Assembly (NCBI RefSeq): GCF_021474425.1
Contig: NZ_JAKEIP010000063.1
Coordinates: forward strand, 1-37,288
Origin: Streptomyces muensis
GTDB taxonomy: Bacteria > Actinomycetota > Actinomycetes > Streptomycetales > Streptomycetaceae
Direction of reading: 5' to 3'
DNA: 37,288 nucleotides
Shown here: positions 1 to 8,413 of the stretch, piece after piece
How positions within the stretch are numbered: position 1 is the first letter of the stretch
How the letters are laid out: each line of letters starts with the position of its first letter
The notes under the pieces: generated by a model
Databases searched by the model: none
What the model was told of the DNA's origin: nothing
What the model saw: only the letters and a program-made list of their open reading frames with translations
Program-made: the position numbers and the translations under genes

Positions 1-73
1 TTCCCGCCCCTCCCGCCGCGTCCTCGCATCCTCCCATCCGGGTGCGGGCGGGTCCGAGCGCCGGCCCGCGGAC

Positions 74-123
74 CCACTGTCAGTGGCTCCCACTACTGTG
101 ACGGCCACTTGATCGAACGATCA
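74..123. promoter_or_regulatory. Small inverted repeats upstream of the WGR operon
   Basis: The 154 bases before the first gene show two short perfect inverted repeats. One is CCACTG-T-CAGTGG at 74-86 and the other is TGATCG-AA-CGATCA at 110-123. They lie 30-80 bases before the first start codon and could be operator half-sites or part of a promoter. I see no convincing -10/-35 pair and no gene in bases 1-154. The regulatory role is inference only. Confidence 0.3.
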
Positions 124-154
124 CCGGCCGGGGGGCCGGCGAAGGGGAGGGGCC

Positions 155-3100
155 GTGCGGCGCTGGGAGTTTGTCGGAGACGGTTCGGCGAAGTTCTGGG
201 AGGCACAGGCCGAGGGGGCCGTCGTCACCGTGCGCTACGGACGGGTCGGCACCGAGGGTCGTACGCAGGTCAAGGAGCTGGAGTCGGCCCAGCTGGCCGA
301 GCAGTATCTGGCGAAGGCGGTCGCGGAGAAGGAGCGCAAGGGGTATCGGGCGGTCGAGGCGGCGGCGGCCGCTCCGGTCGGGGACGTGGAGGCCGGCTCG
401 GACGAGGAAGCCGTCCTGCCCGACGAGGACACCTTCGTGCTGCCCGCCGCGTGGCGGCGGCTGGCGTACCCGCGGCGTGGCGGGGTGCGGCGGACCGTCG
501 GTGAACCGCGCCCCGAGGCCGAGGAGTTGGTGACGCGCCGGCTGAAGGAGGAGGCGGACTGGGTCGAGCAGATGCTCACCGCGCCGAAGAGCGATCCACG
601 GATCGTCGAGGCCACCCGCGCCCACCTGGCCGGCACACCCGATCCGCTGGGCGCGGCCGCGCTGGCGGCGGTGACGATGCACTACCAGTTGCCCGACGGC
701 GTCTTCGTGGACGCCTGGGTCCGCGCGCACGGCCTGCCGTTCGCCGCGCGGGCGGTGGTGGAGTACTTCGACGTCGAGCCGCACTGGATGCAGTACGGCG
801 GGCGCCGGGAGGACCCCTGGCTCGGGCTGCGCGCGGGCACCACCTCCGACGGCGGCCACTGGGCCCGGCCCAAGTTCGCCGACCGGCTGCGTTCGCTGCT
901 GAGCGTGGCCGACGAGGACACCTACCGGCTCGCCGTCGCCGCGCTGGCGCAGTGCCGGGACGGGGCGCGGCGGCGCGTCGTCGTGTCGTATCTGGTGCCC
1001 GGCGAGCGGGAGTGGGTCGCCGAGAGCTGCGCGGACGCGGCCACGGTCGACGAGGCGCTGCGGGCGATGCTGCTGTGCTCGCTCGACTCCCCTGCTCAGC
1101 TGGAGCAGTTCGGCGGCAGGTTCGACGTCGGCTGGAACGGCTGGACGATGCCGCTGGTGGCGACGCTCGCCGAGGGCGTCGGCAAGGACTTCGCCCCCGT
1201 CCTGGAGAAGGGCATCGACGTGGCCTACGGCTCCGACCGGGTGAAGGCCTTCGCGGGCGCCCTGGTGGAGCTGCCGACGGACGACGCCTTCGGGGTGCTC
1301 CTCGCCCGCGTCGAGAACAAGCACGTCCGCCCGAACCTGCTGGAGGCGATGCGGCGCTACCCCGTCCGCGCCCTGCGGCTGCTGGGGAAGGCGGCGCTCG
1401 GATCTGCCAAGTACGCCTCGATGGCCGAGCAGTTGCTCGCGGCGCACGTACGGACCCTTCCGAAGCTGACCGCCGCCGTGCTGCCCGACCTGCCCGACGA
1501 TGTCGCCGCCCTCGTCGAGCCTCTGCTCGGCAACCGGGGCCGGGTGGCCGACGCCCCCGTCGAGGCGCTGCCCGCGCTGCTGGTCAGCCCGCCGTGGACG
1601 AGGAAGCGCACCGCGCGCAAGGCCCGCGTCGCGACCGGGACACCGGTGGTGCCGCGGCCGCGGGTCGGCTGGCGGACCGGCGAGCGGGAACAGTGGGCCG
1701 GCACCACGTCCTGGTACGCCAGGTGGCGCGAGCGCTACAGCTGGTCCAAGGAGATCGAACTGCTCCAGCAGGGCGGCCAGTTGAAGGACGTCCGGGACGT
1801 CCGGCTGTTCGTCGTCGGCCCCGAGGACGTCGTTCGGCCGCTGCTGGCCGATTGCGCCCCCGAGGACTACTGGGACGGGGAGGCCTCGCTCAAGCCCGTC
1901 GCCGCCAGGCACGAGGTGCACGCCCTGCCGCTGCTGCTGCGCGCCGCCGCCCGGCACCCCTCCACCCTGGGGACGCTCGTCCTGCCGTATCTGAGTACCG
2001 AGGTCGCCGCTCTGGTGGGCGACTGGCTGGCCCGGCTGAAGTCGGCCGACGCCACGGCCCGCGCGTGGCTGACGCGGCACGGGACGGCCGCGGCCCCCTA
2101 CCTCGTCCCGCACGCGGTGGGCAAGCCGGGCACGGTGCGGCGGGGCGCCGAGCAGGCGCTGCGGCTGCTGGCGGACGCCCATGGCGGGGCGGCGGTACTG
2201 GAGGCGGCTGCCGCGAGCGAGCCGGAAGCCGTGGGCATCGTCGAGGAGTTGCTGTCCGCCGACCCGCTGGAGAGTGCCCTTCCGGCGCGGATGCCGGCCG
2301 TCGGCGCCTGGGCCGAGCCCGCGCTGCTGCCGCAGATCCTGCTGAAGGACGGCGGCGGCGCACTGCCCGCCGACGCGGTACGGCACGCGGTCACCCTGCT
2401 GGCGCTGTCCAAGCCCGGCGAGGTCTATCCGGGCCTCGACGTGCTGACCGGGCACTGCACGGCCGATTCCCTCGCCGCCTTCGCCTGGGGTGTGTTCGAG
2501 CAGTGGCGGCTCGCCGGGATGCCCCCGAAGGAGAGCTGGGCGCTGCACGCGCTGGGCTGGCTCGGGGACGACGAGACCGTACGGCGGCTGACGCCCGTGC
2601 TGCGCGCGTGGCCCGGTGAGGGGGCGCACCATCGCGCCGTGGAAGGGCTGAACGTCCTCGCCTCGATCGGCACCGACGTGGCGCTGCTGCATCTGCACGG
2701 CATCGCCCAGCGGGTGCCGTTCAAGGCGTTGAAGGTCCGCGCCCAGGAGAAGATCGCCGAGGTCGCGGAGGGGCTGGGCCTCACGGCCGAGCAGCTCGGC
2801 GACCGGCTGGTCCCCGACTTCGGCCTGGACGCCGACGGCAGCACGGTCATCGACTACGGCACCCGGCGGTTCACCGTCGGCTTCGACGAGCAGCTGCGGC
2901 CGTATGTGCGGGACGCCGACGGCAAGCCCCGCAAGGCCCTGCCCGCCCCGGCCGCCAAGGACGACCCGGAGCTCGCGCCGGCCGAGCGCAAGCGGTTCGC
3001 CGCGCTGAAGAAGGACGTGCGGACCGTCGCCGCCGACCAGGTGCGGCGGCTGGAGGCGGCGATGGTCGCCGGGCGGTCCTGGACGGCGGCGGAGTTCCAG

Positions 3101-3733
3101 GAGCTGTTCGTGGCGCATCCGTTGCTGTGGCATCTGGTGCGGCGCCTGGTCTGGCTCGGCGAGGCGGACGGGGAGGTGACGGCGTTCCGGGTGGCGGAGG
3201 ACCGTACGTTCGCGGACGTGGGCGACGACGAGCTGACGCTGCCCGAGGGCGCGAGTGTCCGCCTGGCGCATCCGCTGCACCTGGGTGACGATCTCGGCGC
3301 CTGGTCGGAGCTCTTCGCCGACTACGAGATCCTGCAGCCGTTCCCGCAGTTGGGCCGGGCCGTGCACGCCCTCACCGAGGAGGAGGCCACGAGCCGCCGG
3401 CTGGCCCGGTTCGAGGGGGCCACGGTGCCGGTGGGCAAGCTGCTCGGCCTGACCAAGCGCGGCTGGGAGCGGGGCGAGCCGCAGGACGCGGGCGTGGAGT
3501 GCTGGTTCTACCGGCGCATCGAGGAGGGCCGCTACCTGGTGATCGACCTCGACCCCGGCATCGCCGTGGGCATGGTCGACGAACTCGGCGACCAGACCTT
3601 CAAGACCGTGGGCCTGGACAACCGCCCGGACGGCTGGTGGAACAGCCGCGACAGCGGGCTGCGCTTCGCCGGCCTGGACCCGGTCATGGCCTCCGAACTG
3701 CTCGCCGATCTCACCGAGGTGACCGCGAAATGA
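155..3733 (+). CDS. WGR and DUF4132 domain protein (YehI/MolR-like)
   Basis: A large protein of 1192 residues. The N-terminus (about 1-75) is a WGR domain: RRWEFVGDGSAKFWE, then VRYGRVGTEGR, where the family's WGR core is read as YGR. In DNA-repair proteins such as PARPs, WGR domains contact nucleic acid. The middle is Leu/Ala/Arg-rich and looks like helical HEAT-type repeats. Residues about 940-1150 resemble DUF4132, including FVAHPLLWHLVRRLVW and CWFYRRIEEGRYLVIDLDPG. Length and architecture recall E. coli YehI, named MolR for a claimed role in molybdate metabolism that is poorly supported. GTG at 155 is preceded by a purine-rich GGGGAGGGG Shine-Dalgarno. The stop overlaps the next ATG (ATGA). 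It is probably the scaffold or nucleic-acid-sensing member of the following MoxR/VWA/SWIM module; no enzymatic residues were recognised. Confidence 0.9.
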   Translation: MRRWEFVGDGSAKFWEAQAEGAVVTVRYGRVGTEGRTQVKELESAQLAEQYLAKAVAEKERKGYRAVEAAAAAPVGDVEAGSDEEAVLPDEDTFVLPAAWRRLAYPRRGGVRRTVGEPRPEAEELVTRRLKEEADWVEQMLTAPKSDPRIVEATRAHLAGTPDPLGAAALAAVTMHYQLPDGVFVDAWVRAHGLPFAARAVVEYFDVEPHWMQYGGRREDPWLGLRAGTTSDGGHWARPKFADRLRSLLSVADEDTYRLAVAALAQCRDGARRRVVVSYLVPGEREWVAESCADAATVDEALRAMLLCSLDSPAQLEQFGGRFDVGWNGWTMPLVATLAEGVGKDFAPVLEKGIDVAYGSDRVKAFAGALVELPTDDAFGVLLARVENKHVRPNLLEAMRRYPVRALRLLGKAALGSAKYASMAEQLLAAHVRTLPKLTAAVLPDLPDDVAALVEPLLGNRGRVADAPVEALPALLVSPPWTRKRTARKARVATGTPVVPRPRVGWRTGEREQWAGTTSWYARWRERYSWSKEIELLQQGGQLKDVRDVRLFVVGPEDVVRPLLADCAPEDYWDGEASLKPVAARHEVHALPLLLRAAARHPSTLGTLVLPYLSTEVAALVGDWLARLKSADATARAWLTRHGTAAAPYLVPHAVGKPGTVRRGAEQALRLLADAHGGAAVLEAAAASEPEAVGIVEELLSADPLESALPARMPAVGAWAEPALLPQILLKDGGGALPADAVRHAVTLLALSKPGEVYPGLDVLTGHCTADSLAAFAWGVFEQWRLAGMPPKESWALHALGWLGDDETVRRLTPVLRAWPGEGAHHRAVEGLNVLASIGTDVALLHLHGIAQRVPFKALKVRAQEKIAEVAEGLGLTAEQLGDRLVPDFGLDADGSTVIDYGTRRFTVGFDEQLRPYVRDADGKPRKALPAPAAKDDPELAPAERKRFAALKKDVRTVAADQVRRLEAAMVAGRSWTAAEFQELFVAHPLLWHLVRRLVWLGEADGEVTAFRVAEDRTFADVGDDELTLPEGASVRLAHPLHLGDDLGAWSELFADYEILQPFPQLGRAVHALTEEEATSRRLARFEGATVPVGKLLGLTKRGWERGEPQDAGVECWFYRRIEEGRYLVIDLDPGIAVGMVDELGDQTFKTVGLDNRPDGWWNSRDSGLRFAGLDPVMASELLADLTEVTAK

Positions 3734-4830
3734 CCGAAGTGACGGAAGTGACCATCGCCGAGGAGCAGTTGCAGCGCCCGCCCGCCGAGGTCCGCTACGC
3801 CGACGAGCTCGCCGCCCTGCGCGCGGCCGACGGCGATCCGCGCCCGCCGGGCTGGCAGCTCAGCCTGCGCGCCGCGCGCCGCTTCGTCGTCGGCGACGAA
3901 CAGGCCGGCATCAGCCGCAAGTTCGTCGGCAACGTCTCGCTGGTGGAGCGGGCCCTGGTGACGCTGGCCACGAACCGCGGGCTGATGCTCGTCGGCGAGC
4001 CGGGCACCGCGAAGTCGCTGCTGTCCGAGCTGATCGCGGCGGCCGTCAGCGGCGGCTCCGAGCTCACCGTGCAGGGCGGCGCGGCCACCACCGAGGACCA
4101 GATCAAGTACTCCTGGAACTACGCGCTGCTGGTCTCCGAGGGCCCGTCCTCCCGCTCCCTGGTGCCCGCGCCGATGCTGCGCGGCATGGCCGAGGGCCGG
4201 ATCGTGCGCTTCGAGGAGATCACCCGCTGCCCGCTGGAGGTGCAGGACTGTCTGCTGTCGCTGCTGTCCGACCGGGTCATCGCCGTCCCCGAGCTGGACG
4301 GCCCGCAGGGCATGGTCTTCGCCCGGCAGGGCTTCAACGTCATCGCCACCGCCAACACCCGCGACCGGGGCGTCAACGAGATGAGCGCCGCCCTCAAGCG
4401 CCGCTTCAACTTCGAGACGGTCTTCCCGATCCCCGACTTCGACACCGAGCTGGCGCTGGTCGAGGCCGAGGCCACGGCGTTGCTGCGGCAGTCCGGGGTG
4501 GCGGCGGCGCCGCGCCGGGACGTGCTGGAGGTCCTGGTCGGCACCTTCCGTGAACTGCGGGGCACGGCCGGGCGGGGCGAGCGGATGTCGGCGGTGATGA
4601 GCACCGCCGAGGCCGTGTCGGTCGCGCACGCGGTGGGGGTGCGCGGCTGGTTCCTGCGCGGTGAGCCGGGCGGCGCTGCCGACGTGGTGGCGAGCCTGGC
4701 GGGCACGGCCGCCAAGGACAGCCCGGAGGACCTGGCGCGGCTGCGGCGGTTCCTGGAGCAGGACGTGCCACGACGCAAGGGCGCGCAGTGGCAGGCCCTG
4801 CACGACGCGCGGCATCTGCTGGCGGACTGA
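3730..4830 (+). CDS. MoxR-family AAA+ ATPase (YehL-like)
   Basis: A 366-residue AAA+ ATPase. Walker A is GEPGTAKS (89-96) and the Walker B region is GRIVRFEEI (156-164). Sensor 1 is in FNVIATANTRDRG (202-214), followed by an arginine-bearing LKRRFNFE segment (222-229). The usual Asp of Walker B (DE) is replaced by Glu (EE at 162-163), which may be a family trait. MoxR ATPases work with VWA proteins as remodelling chaperones, as in RavA/ViaA, CbbQ/CbbO and NorQ/NorD, so the VWA protein two genes downstream is the likely partner. The ATG at 3730 sits in the stop of the WGR gene, and its own stop overlaps the next ATG (TGATG), implying coupled translation and fixed stoichiometry. The substrate is unknown. 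Confidence 0.9.
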   Translation: MTEVTEVTIAEEQLQRPPAEVRYADELAALRAADGDPRPPGWQLSLRAARRFVVGDEQAGISRKFVGNVSLVERALVTLATNRGLMLVGEPGTAKSLLSELIAAAVSGGSELTVQGGAATTEDQIKYSWNYALLVSEGPSSRSLVPAPMLRGMAEGRIVRFEEITRCPLEVQDCLLSLLSDRVIAVPELDGPQGMVFARQGFNVIATANTRDRGVNEMSAALKRRFNFETVFPIPDFDTELALVEAEATALLRQSGVAAAPRRDVLEVLVGTFRELRGTAGRGERMSAVMSTAEAVSVAHAVGVRGWFLRGEPGGAADVVASLAGTAAKDSPEDLARLRRFLEQDVPRRKGAQWQALHDARHLLAD

Positions 4831-7208
4831 TGCCGGGCACATCCACGGCCGTCGACGTGCCGCCGCGCGCCGCCGGGTCCGCCGTCTTCCTCGGCGTACG
4901 GCACCACTCGCCCGCGTGCGCGCGGCTGGTCGGCCGGGCGATCGAGGAACTGCGGCCCGCGTACGTCCTGGTGGAGGGCCCCGCCGACATGAACGACCGG
5001 CTGGGCGAGCTGCTGCTCGGGCACCGGCTGCCGGTCGCCGTGTTCAGCCACTACCGGGACGACACGCGTGTAGCGACCTCCTGGGCGCCGCTGTGCGACT
5101 ACTCGCCGGAGTGGATCGCCCTGCGGGAGGGCCACGCCTCGGGCGCGGAGGTCCGCTTCATCGACCTGCCGTCCTGGCATCCGGCGTTCGCCGAGCGCGC
5201 CGACCGGCACACCAACCGCTACGCGGACGCCGAGGCCAGGTACGCGCGGGCGACGGAGCGGCTCTGCGCGCAGTTCGCCGTGGACTCGGTGGACGCGCTG
5301 TGGGACGGGTTGTTCGAGGTCACGGACGGCGTGGACGGCACGGAGGGCGCCGACGAGCTGCGGGCCCGCCTTGACGCCTACTTCGAGCTCGTGCGCGGGG
5401 ACGCGGAGGCCGACCCCGGGGACCGTGCGCGCGAGGAGTACATGGCGTCCTGGGTGCGCGCGGCCGTGGCCCGGTCCGGAGAGCGGCCCGTGCTGGTGGT
5501 GACCGGCGGCTTCCATCAACCGGCGCTGCGCGCGCTGTCCGCGCGGGGCGACGGCACCGCCGGTGCGCCGTCCTGGCCCGAGGTCCCCGCGCCGCCCGAG
5601 GGCGCGGTCGGCGGCAGCTTCCTGGTGCCGTACTCCTTCCGGCAGTTGGACGCCTTCGCCGGCTACCAGTCGGGCATGCCCTCGCCGGGCTACTACCAGC
5701 GGCTGTGGGAGGGCGGGGCGCACGCCGCCGCGCAGGGCCTGCTGCGCTCCGTCGCCGAGCGGCTGCGCACGCGCGGAATCCCGGTCTCCACGGCCGACCT
5801 GATCGCCGCGCGCGGCCTGGCGCAGGGGCTCGCGCTGATGCGGGGCCACGCGTACGAGACCCGGGTGGACGTTCTGGACGGTCTCGCCGGGGCGCTGATC
5901 AGCGACGACCTGGAGCAGCCGCTGCCGTGGACGGGACGGGACACGCTCGGGGCCGGCACCCATCCCGTCGTCGTGGAGATGATCGCCGCCTGCGCCGGTG
6001 ACACCGAGGGCCGGCTGCACCCGGACACCCCGCTGCCTCCGCTGGTGCACGACGTCGCCGAGCAGCTGGCCCGGCTGGGCCTGGCCGACCCGGACGGCCC
6101 GGTCACGCTCGACCTGACCGAAGCGGACGGTCTGACGCGCAGCCAGGTCCTGCATCGGCTGCGGGTGCTGGGCGTTCCCGGGTTCACCCGGGTCTCGGGT
6201 CCGTCCGACGGCGCCGACCCGGTGTTCACCGAGCGGTGGGAGCCCGGCCCGGCGAGCGGACGTGAGGCGGGGCTCATCGAGGCGGGCGCGTACGGGGCGC
6301 GGCTGGACGAGGCGGCCTCGACGGTGCTCGGTGAGCGGGCACGCGCGGCGGGTACGGAGGCGGGGTCGCTCGCCGGGCTGCTGTTCGACGCGGTGCTGTG
6401 CGGCGTCGGACCCCTGTGCGACGAGCTGCTGGAGGCACTCGCCGCGCAGGTCGGCCAGGTTTCCGAACTCGGGCCGCTCGGCGAGGTGTTGACGGCCGCG
6501 CTGGGGCTGTGGCGGCACGACCGGGTGTTCGGGGTGGCACGCGGCCGGCTGCTGGGCGCTGTCGTCGGAGGCGCCACCGACCGGGTGTTCTGGCTGGCGG
6601 AGGGGCTGCACGGCGGGCCCGGCGTGGACTTCGCCCGGTTGCGGGCACTGGCGGCCGCCCGGGACGCGCTGCTGCACGCCCCGCGGTTGCCGTCGGTCAC
6701 CCGGGAGGCCGCCGCCCTGGCCGCCGCCCGGATCGGCCGCGACCGGCGTGCCCCCGCCGACCTGCGCGGCGCCGCCTTCGGCCTGCGCTGGGCGCTGGGC
6801 GTCCCCGACGACCCGGCGACGGCCGTACAGGCACTCGCCACCACCACCGCGTCCGACGCCCTCGGGGACTGGCTGGCCGGCCTGTTCGCGCTGGCCCGTG
6901 AGGAGGTCACCGCCGAGGTGACGGCCGACGGGGAGCCCCTCATCGACGTACTGGACGGTGTCGTCTCCGCGATGACCGAGGACGACTTCCTCACCGGCCT
7001 GCCCGCGCTGCGCCAGGCCTTCGCCTTCTTCCCGCCCCGCGAACGCGAACGCGTCGCCGAGCGCCTGCTCCAGCGGCGCGGCAGGCACGGCTCGGCACGC
7101 TCCCTGCTGCGTACGACCGCCGATCCGCTGCTGCTGGCCCGCGCCCGAGCCCTGGAGGAGAACGTGGCCCGACTGCTCGACCGGCACGGCCTGGGGGCGG
7201 TGCGATGA
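4830..7208 (+). CDS. DUF5682 family protein (YehM-like)
   Basis: 792 residues with no assigned biochemical function. The N-terminus carries the motifs I associate with DUF5682: GVRHHSPA (22-29) and VLVEGPAD (46-53), followed by SHYRDDTRVATSWAPLCDYSPEW. The clustered His and Glu/Asp residues suggest a possible active site or metal site near the N-terminus, reminiscent of TraB/ChaN-like folds; that comparison is only inference. The C-terminal half is Ala/Leu-rich and probably all-helical. No transmembrane segment or signal peptide is visible. The start at 4830 is chosen because it overlaps the MoxR stop; an in-frame start 14 codons upstream would lie inside the MoxR gene. The stop overlaps the VWA start (ATGA). 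The gene's fixed place between MoxR and VWA suggests a client, effector or adaptor of that pair. Confidence 0.85.
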   Translation: MPGTSTAVDVPPRAAGSAVFLGVRHHSPACARLVGRAIEELRPAYVLVEGPADMNDRLGELLLGHRLPVAVFSHYRDDTRVATSWAPLCDYSPEWIALREGHASGAEVRFIDLPSWHPAFAERADRHTNRYADAEARYARATERLCAQFAVDSVDALWDGLFEVTDGVDGTEGADELRARLDAYFELVRGDAEADPGDRAREEYMASWVRAAVARSGERPVLVVTGGFHQPALRALSARGDGTAGAPSWPEVPAPPEGAVGGSFLVPYSFRQLDAFAGYQSGMPSPGYYQRLWEGGAHAAAQGLLRSVAERLRTRGIPVSTADLIAARGLAQGLALMRGHAYETRVDVLDGLAGALISDDLEQPLPWTGRDTLGAGTHPVVVEMIAACAGDTEGRLHPDTPLPPLVHDVAEQLARLGLADPDGPVTLDLTEADGLTRSQVLHRLRVLGVPGFTRVSGPSDGADPVFTERWEPGPASGREAGLIEAGAYGARLDEAASTVLGERARAAGTEAGSLAGLLFDAVLCGVGPLCDELLEALAAQVGQVSELGPLGEVLTAALGLWRHDRVFGVARGRLLGAVVGGATDRVFWLAEGLHGGPGVDFARLRALAAARDALLHAPRLPSVTREAAALAAARIGRDRRAPADLRGAAFGLRWALGVPDDPATAVQALATTTASDALGDWLAGLFALAREEVTAEVTADGEPLIDVLDGVVSAMTEDDFLTGLPALRQAFAFFPPRERERVAERLLQRRGRHGSARSLLRTTADPLLLARARALEENVARLLDRHGLGAVR

Positions 7209-8413
7209 ACTCCCCGGCTCCCGAGGGGACGCCGGCGGCCGCCGACCCGTCCCTCGAACGGTGGCGTCTGATCCTCGGCTCCCCCGCCGAACGCCACACC
7301 GGCCCTCCGCACGGCTCGGCCGCCGCCCGTGACGCCGCGCTCGACTGGCTCTACGGCCGTGACGAGGACCTGCGCCGCCGCGGGGTGCGCCGGGGCGGGT
7401 CGGCCGGCTCCCGGGAGGGCGGCAGCGGGCCGTCACAGCTCACCGCCGTGGACTGGCTCGACGACATCCACAAGCTGTTCCCGAAGGAGACGGTGGAACG
7501 GCTGGAGCGGGACGCCGTCGAACAGTACGGCATCCACGAGATCGTCACCGACCCGGACGTCCTCGCCCGCGTCGAGCCCAGCCAGACCCTGCTGCGCGCC
7601 GTCCTGCGCACCAAGCACCTGATGAACCCCGACGTGCTGACGGCGGCACGACGGATCGTCGAGACCGTCGTACGGCAGCTGATGGAGCGTCTGCGCCCGG
7701 AGGTCCGCCGCGCCTTCACCGGCTCCCGCTCGCGCCGCCCCAGCCGTCTCCCGCTGGCCCGCGACTTCGACTTCCGGACCACCGTCCGCGCCAACCTCGC
7801 CCACTACCAGCCCGAGGAACGCCGGATCCTCATCCAGCGCCCGCACTTCCACGCGCGCACCAGCCGCCGCCTGGAGCAGTGGCAACTCGTGCTGCTGGTC
7901 GACCAGTCGGGCTCCATGGCCGGCTCGGTGATCCACTCCGCCGTCACCGCCGCCTGTCTGTGGGGCCTGCCGGGGCTGAAGACGCACCTGGTCGCCTTCG
8001 ACACCCAGGTGGTGGACCTGACGTCCGAGGTGACCGATCCGGTGGAGCTGCTGATGGGGGTGCAGCTCGGCGGCGGCACCGACATCGCCCGGGCCGTCGA
8101 CTACGGGGCCTCGCTGGTCGAGAACCCCCGGCGCACGATCGTCGCCCTGATCTCCGACTTCTACGAGGGCGGCGACCCGTTCCGGCTGGTGCGCACCGTG
8201 CGCCGGCTGGTCGAGCAGGGGACGACCGTGCTCTGCCTGGCCGCCCTCGACGAGGCCGCCGATCCCGTCTACGACCGTGACCTGGCCGGGCGGCTGGCGC
8301 GGGTCGGCGCCCCGGTGGGCGCGATGACGCCGGGACGGCTCGCCGAGTTCGTCGCCGAGATGATCGGCCGGGGAGGGCACACGGGGCAGGGACCCGGAGG
8401 GCAGGGGCAGTGA
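7205..8413 (+). CDS. VWA (MIDAS) domain protein (YehP-like)
   Basis: 402 residues. The N-terminal about 220 residues are helical and charged, including an Arg/Gly-rich linker near 57-75. A von Willebrand A domain follows, with a complete metal-ion-dependent adhesion site: DQSGS at 233-237 and GGGTD at 289-293, after the hydrophobic strand QLVLLV. VWA proteins encoded beside MoxR ATPases act as adaptors that pass ATP-driven force or substrates, as CbbO, NorD and ViaA do with their ATPases. There is no signal peptide, so it is cytosolic. The ATG overlaps the previous stop (ATGA), and its stop overlaps the next GTG (GTGA). It is very probably the obligate partner of the MoxR protein encoded at 3730. 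Confidence 0.9.
   Translation: MNSPAPEGTPAAADPSLERWRLILGSPAERHTGPPHGSAAARDAALDWLYGRDEDLRRRGVRRGGSAGSREGGSGPSQLTAVDWLDDIHKLFPKETVERLERDAVEQYGIHEIVTDPDVLARVEPSQTLLRAVLRTKHLMNPDVLTAARRIVETVVRQLMERLRPEVRRAFTGSRSRRPSRLPLARDFDFRTTVRANLAHYQPEERRILIQRPHFHARTSRRLEQWQLVLLVDQSGSMAGSVIHSAVTAACLWGLPGLKTHLVAFDTQVVDLTSEVTDPVELLMGVQLGGGTDIARAVDYGASLVENPRRTIVALISDFYEGGDPFRLVRTVRRLVEQGTTVLCLAALDEAADPVYDRDLAGRLARVGAPVGAMTPGRLAEFVAEMIGRGGHTGQGPGGQGQ

Noticed and set aside
80..3367. A 1095-codon open frame on the minus strand opposite the WGR gene
   Set aside because: It is an antisense shadow caused by very high GC; its product is Arg/Gly/Pro/Gln-rich low complexity with no family motif, while the plus-strand frame has clear domains.
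4119..7436. A 1105-codon minus-strand frame opposite the MoxR and DUF5682 genes
   Set aside because: Same GC-driven antisense artefact; the product has no recognisable domain and would span two well-supported plus-strand genes.
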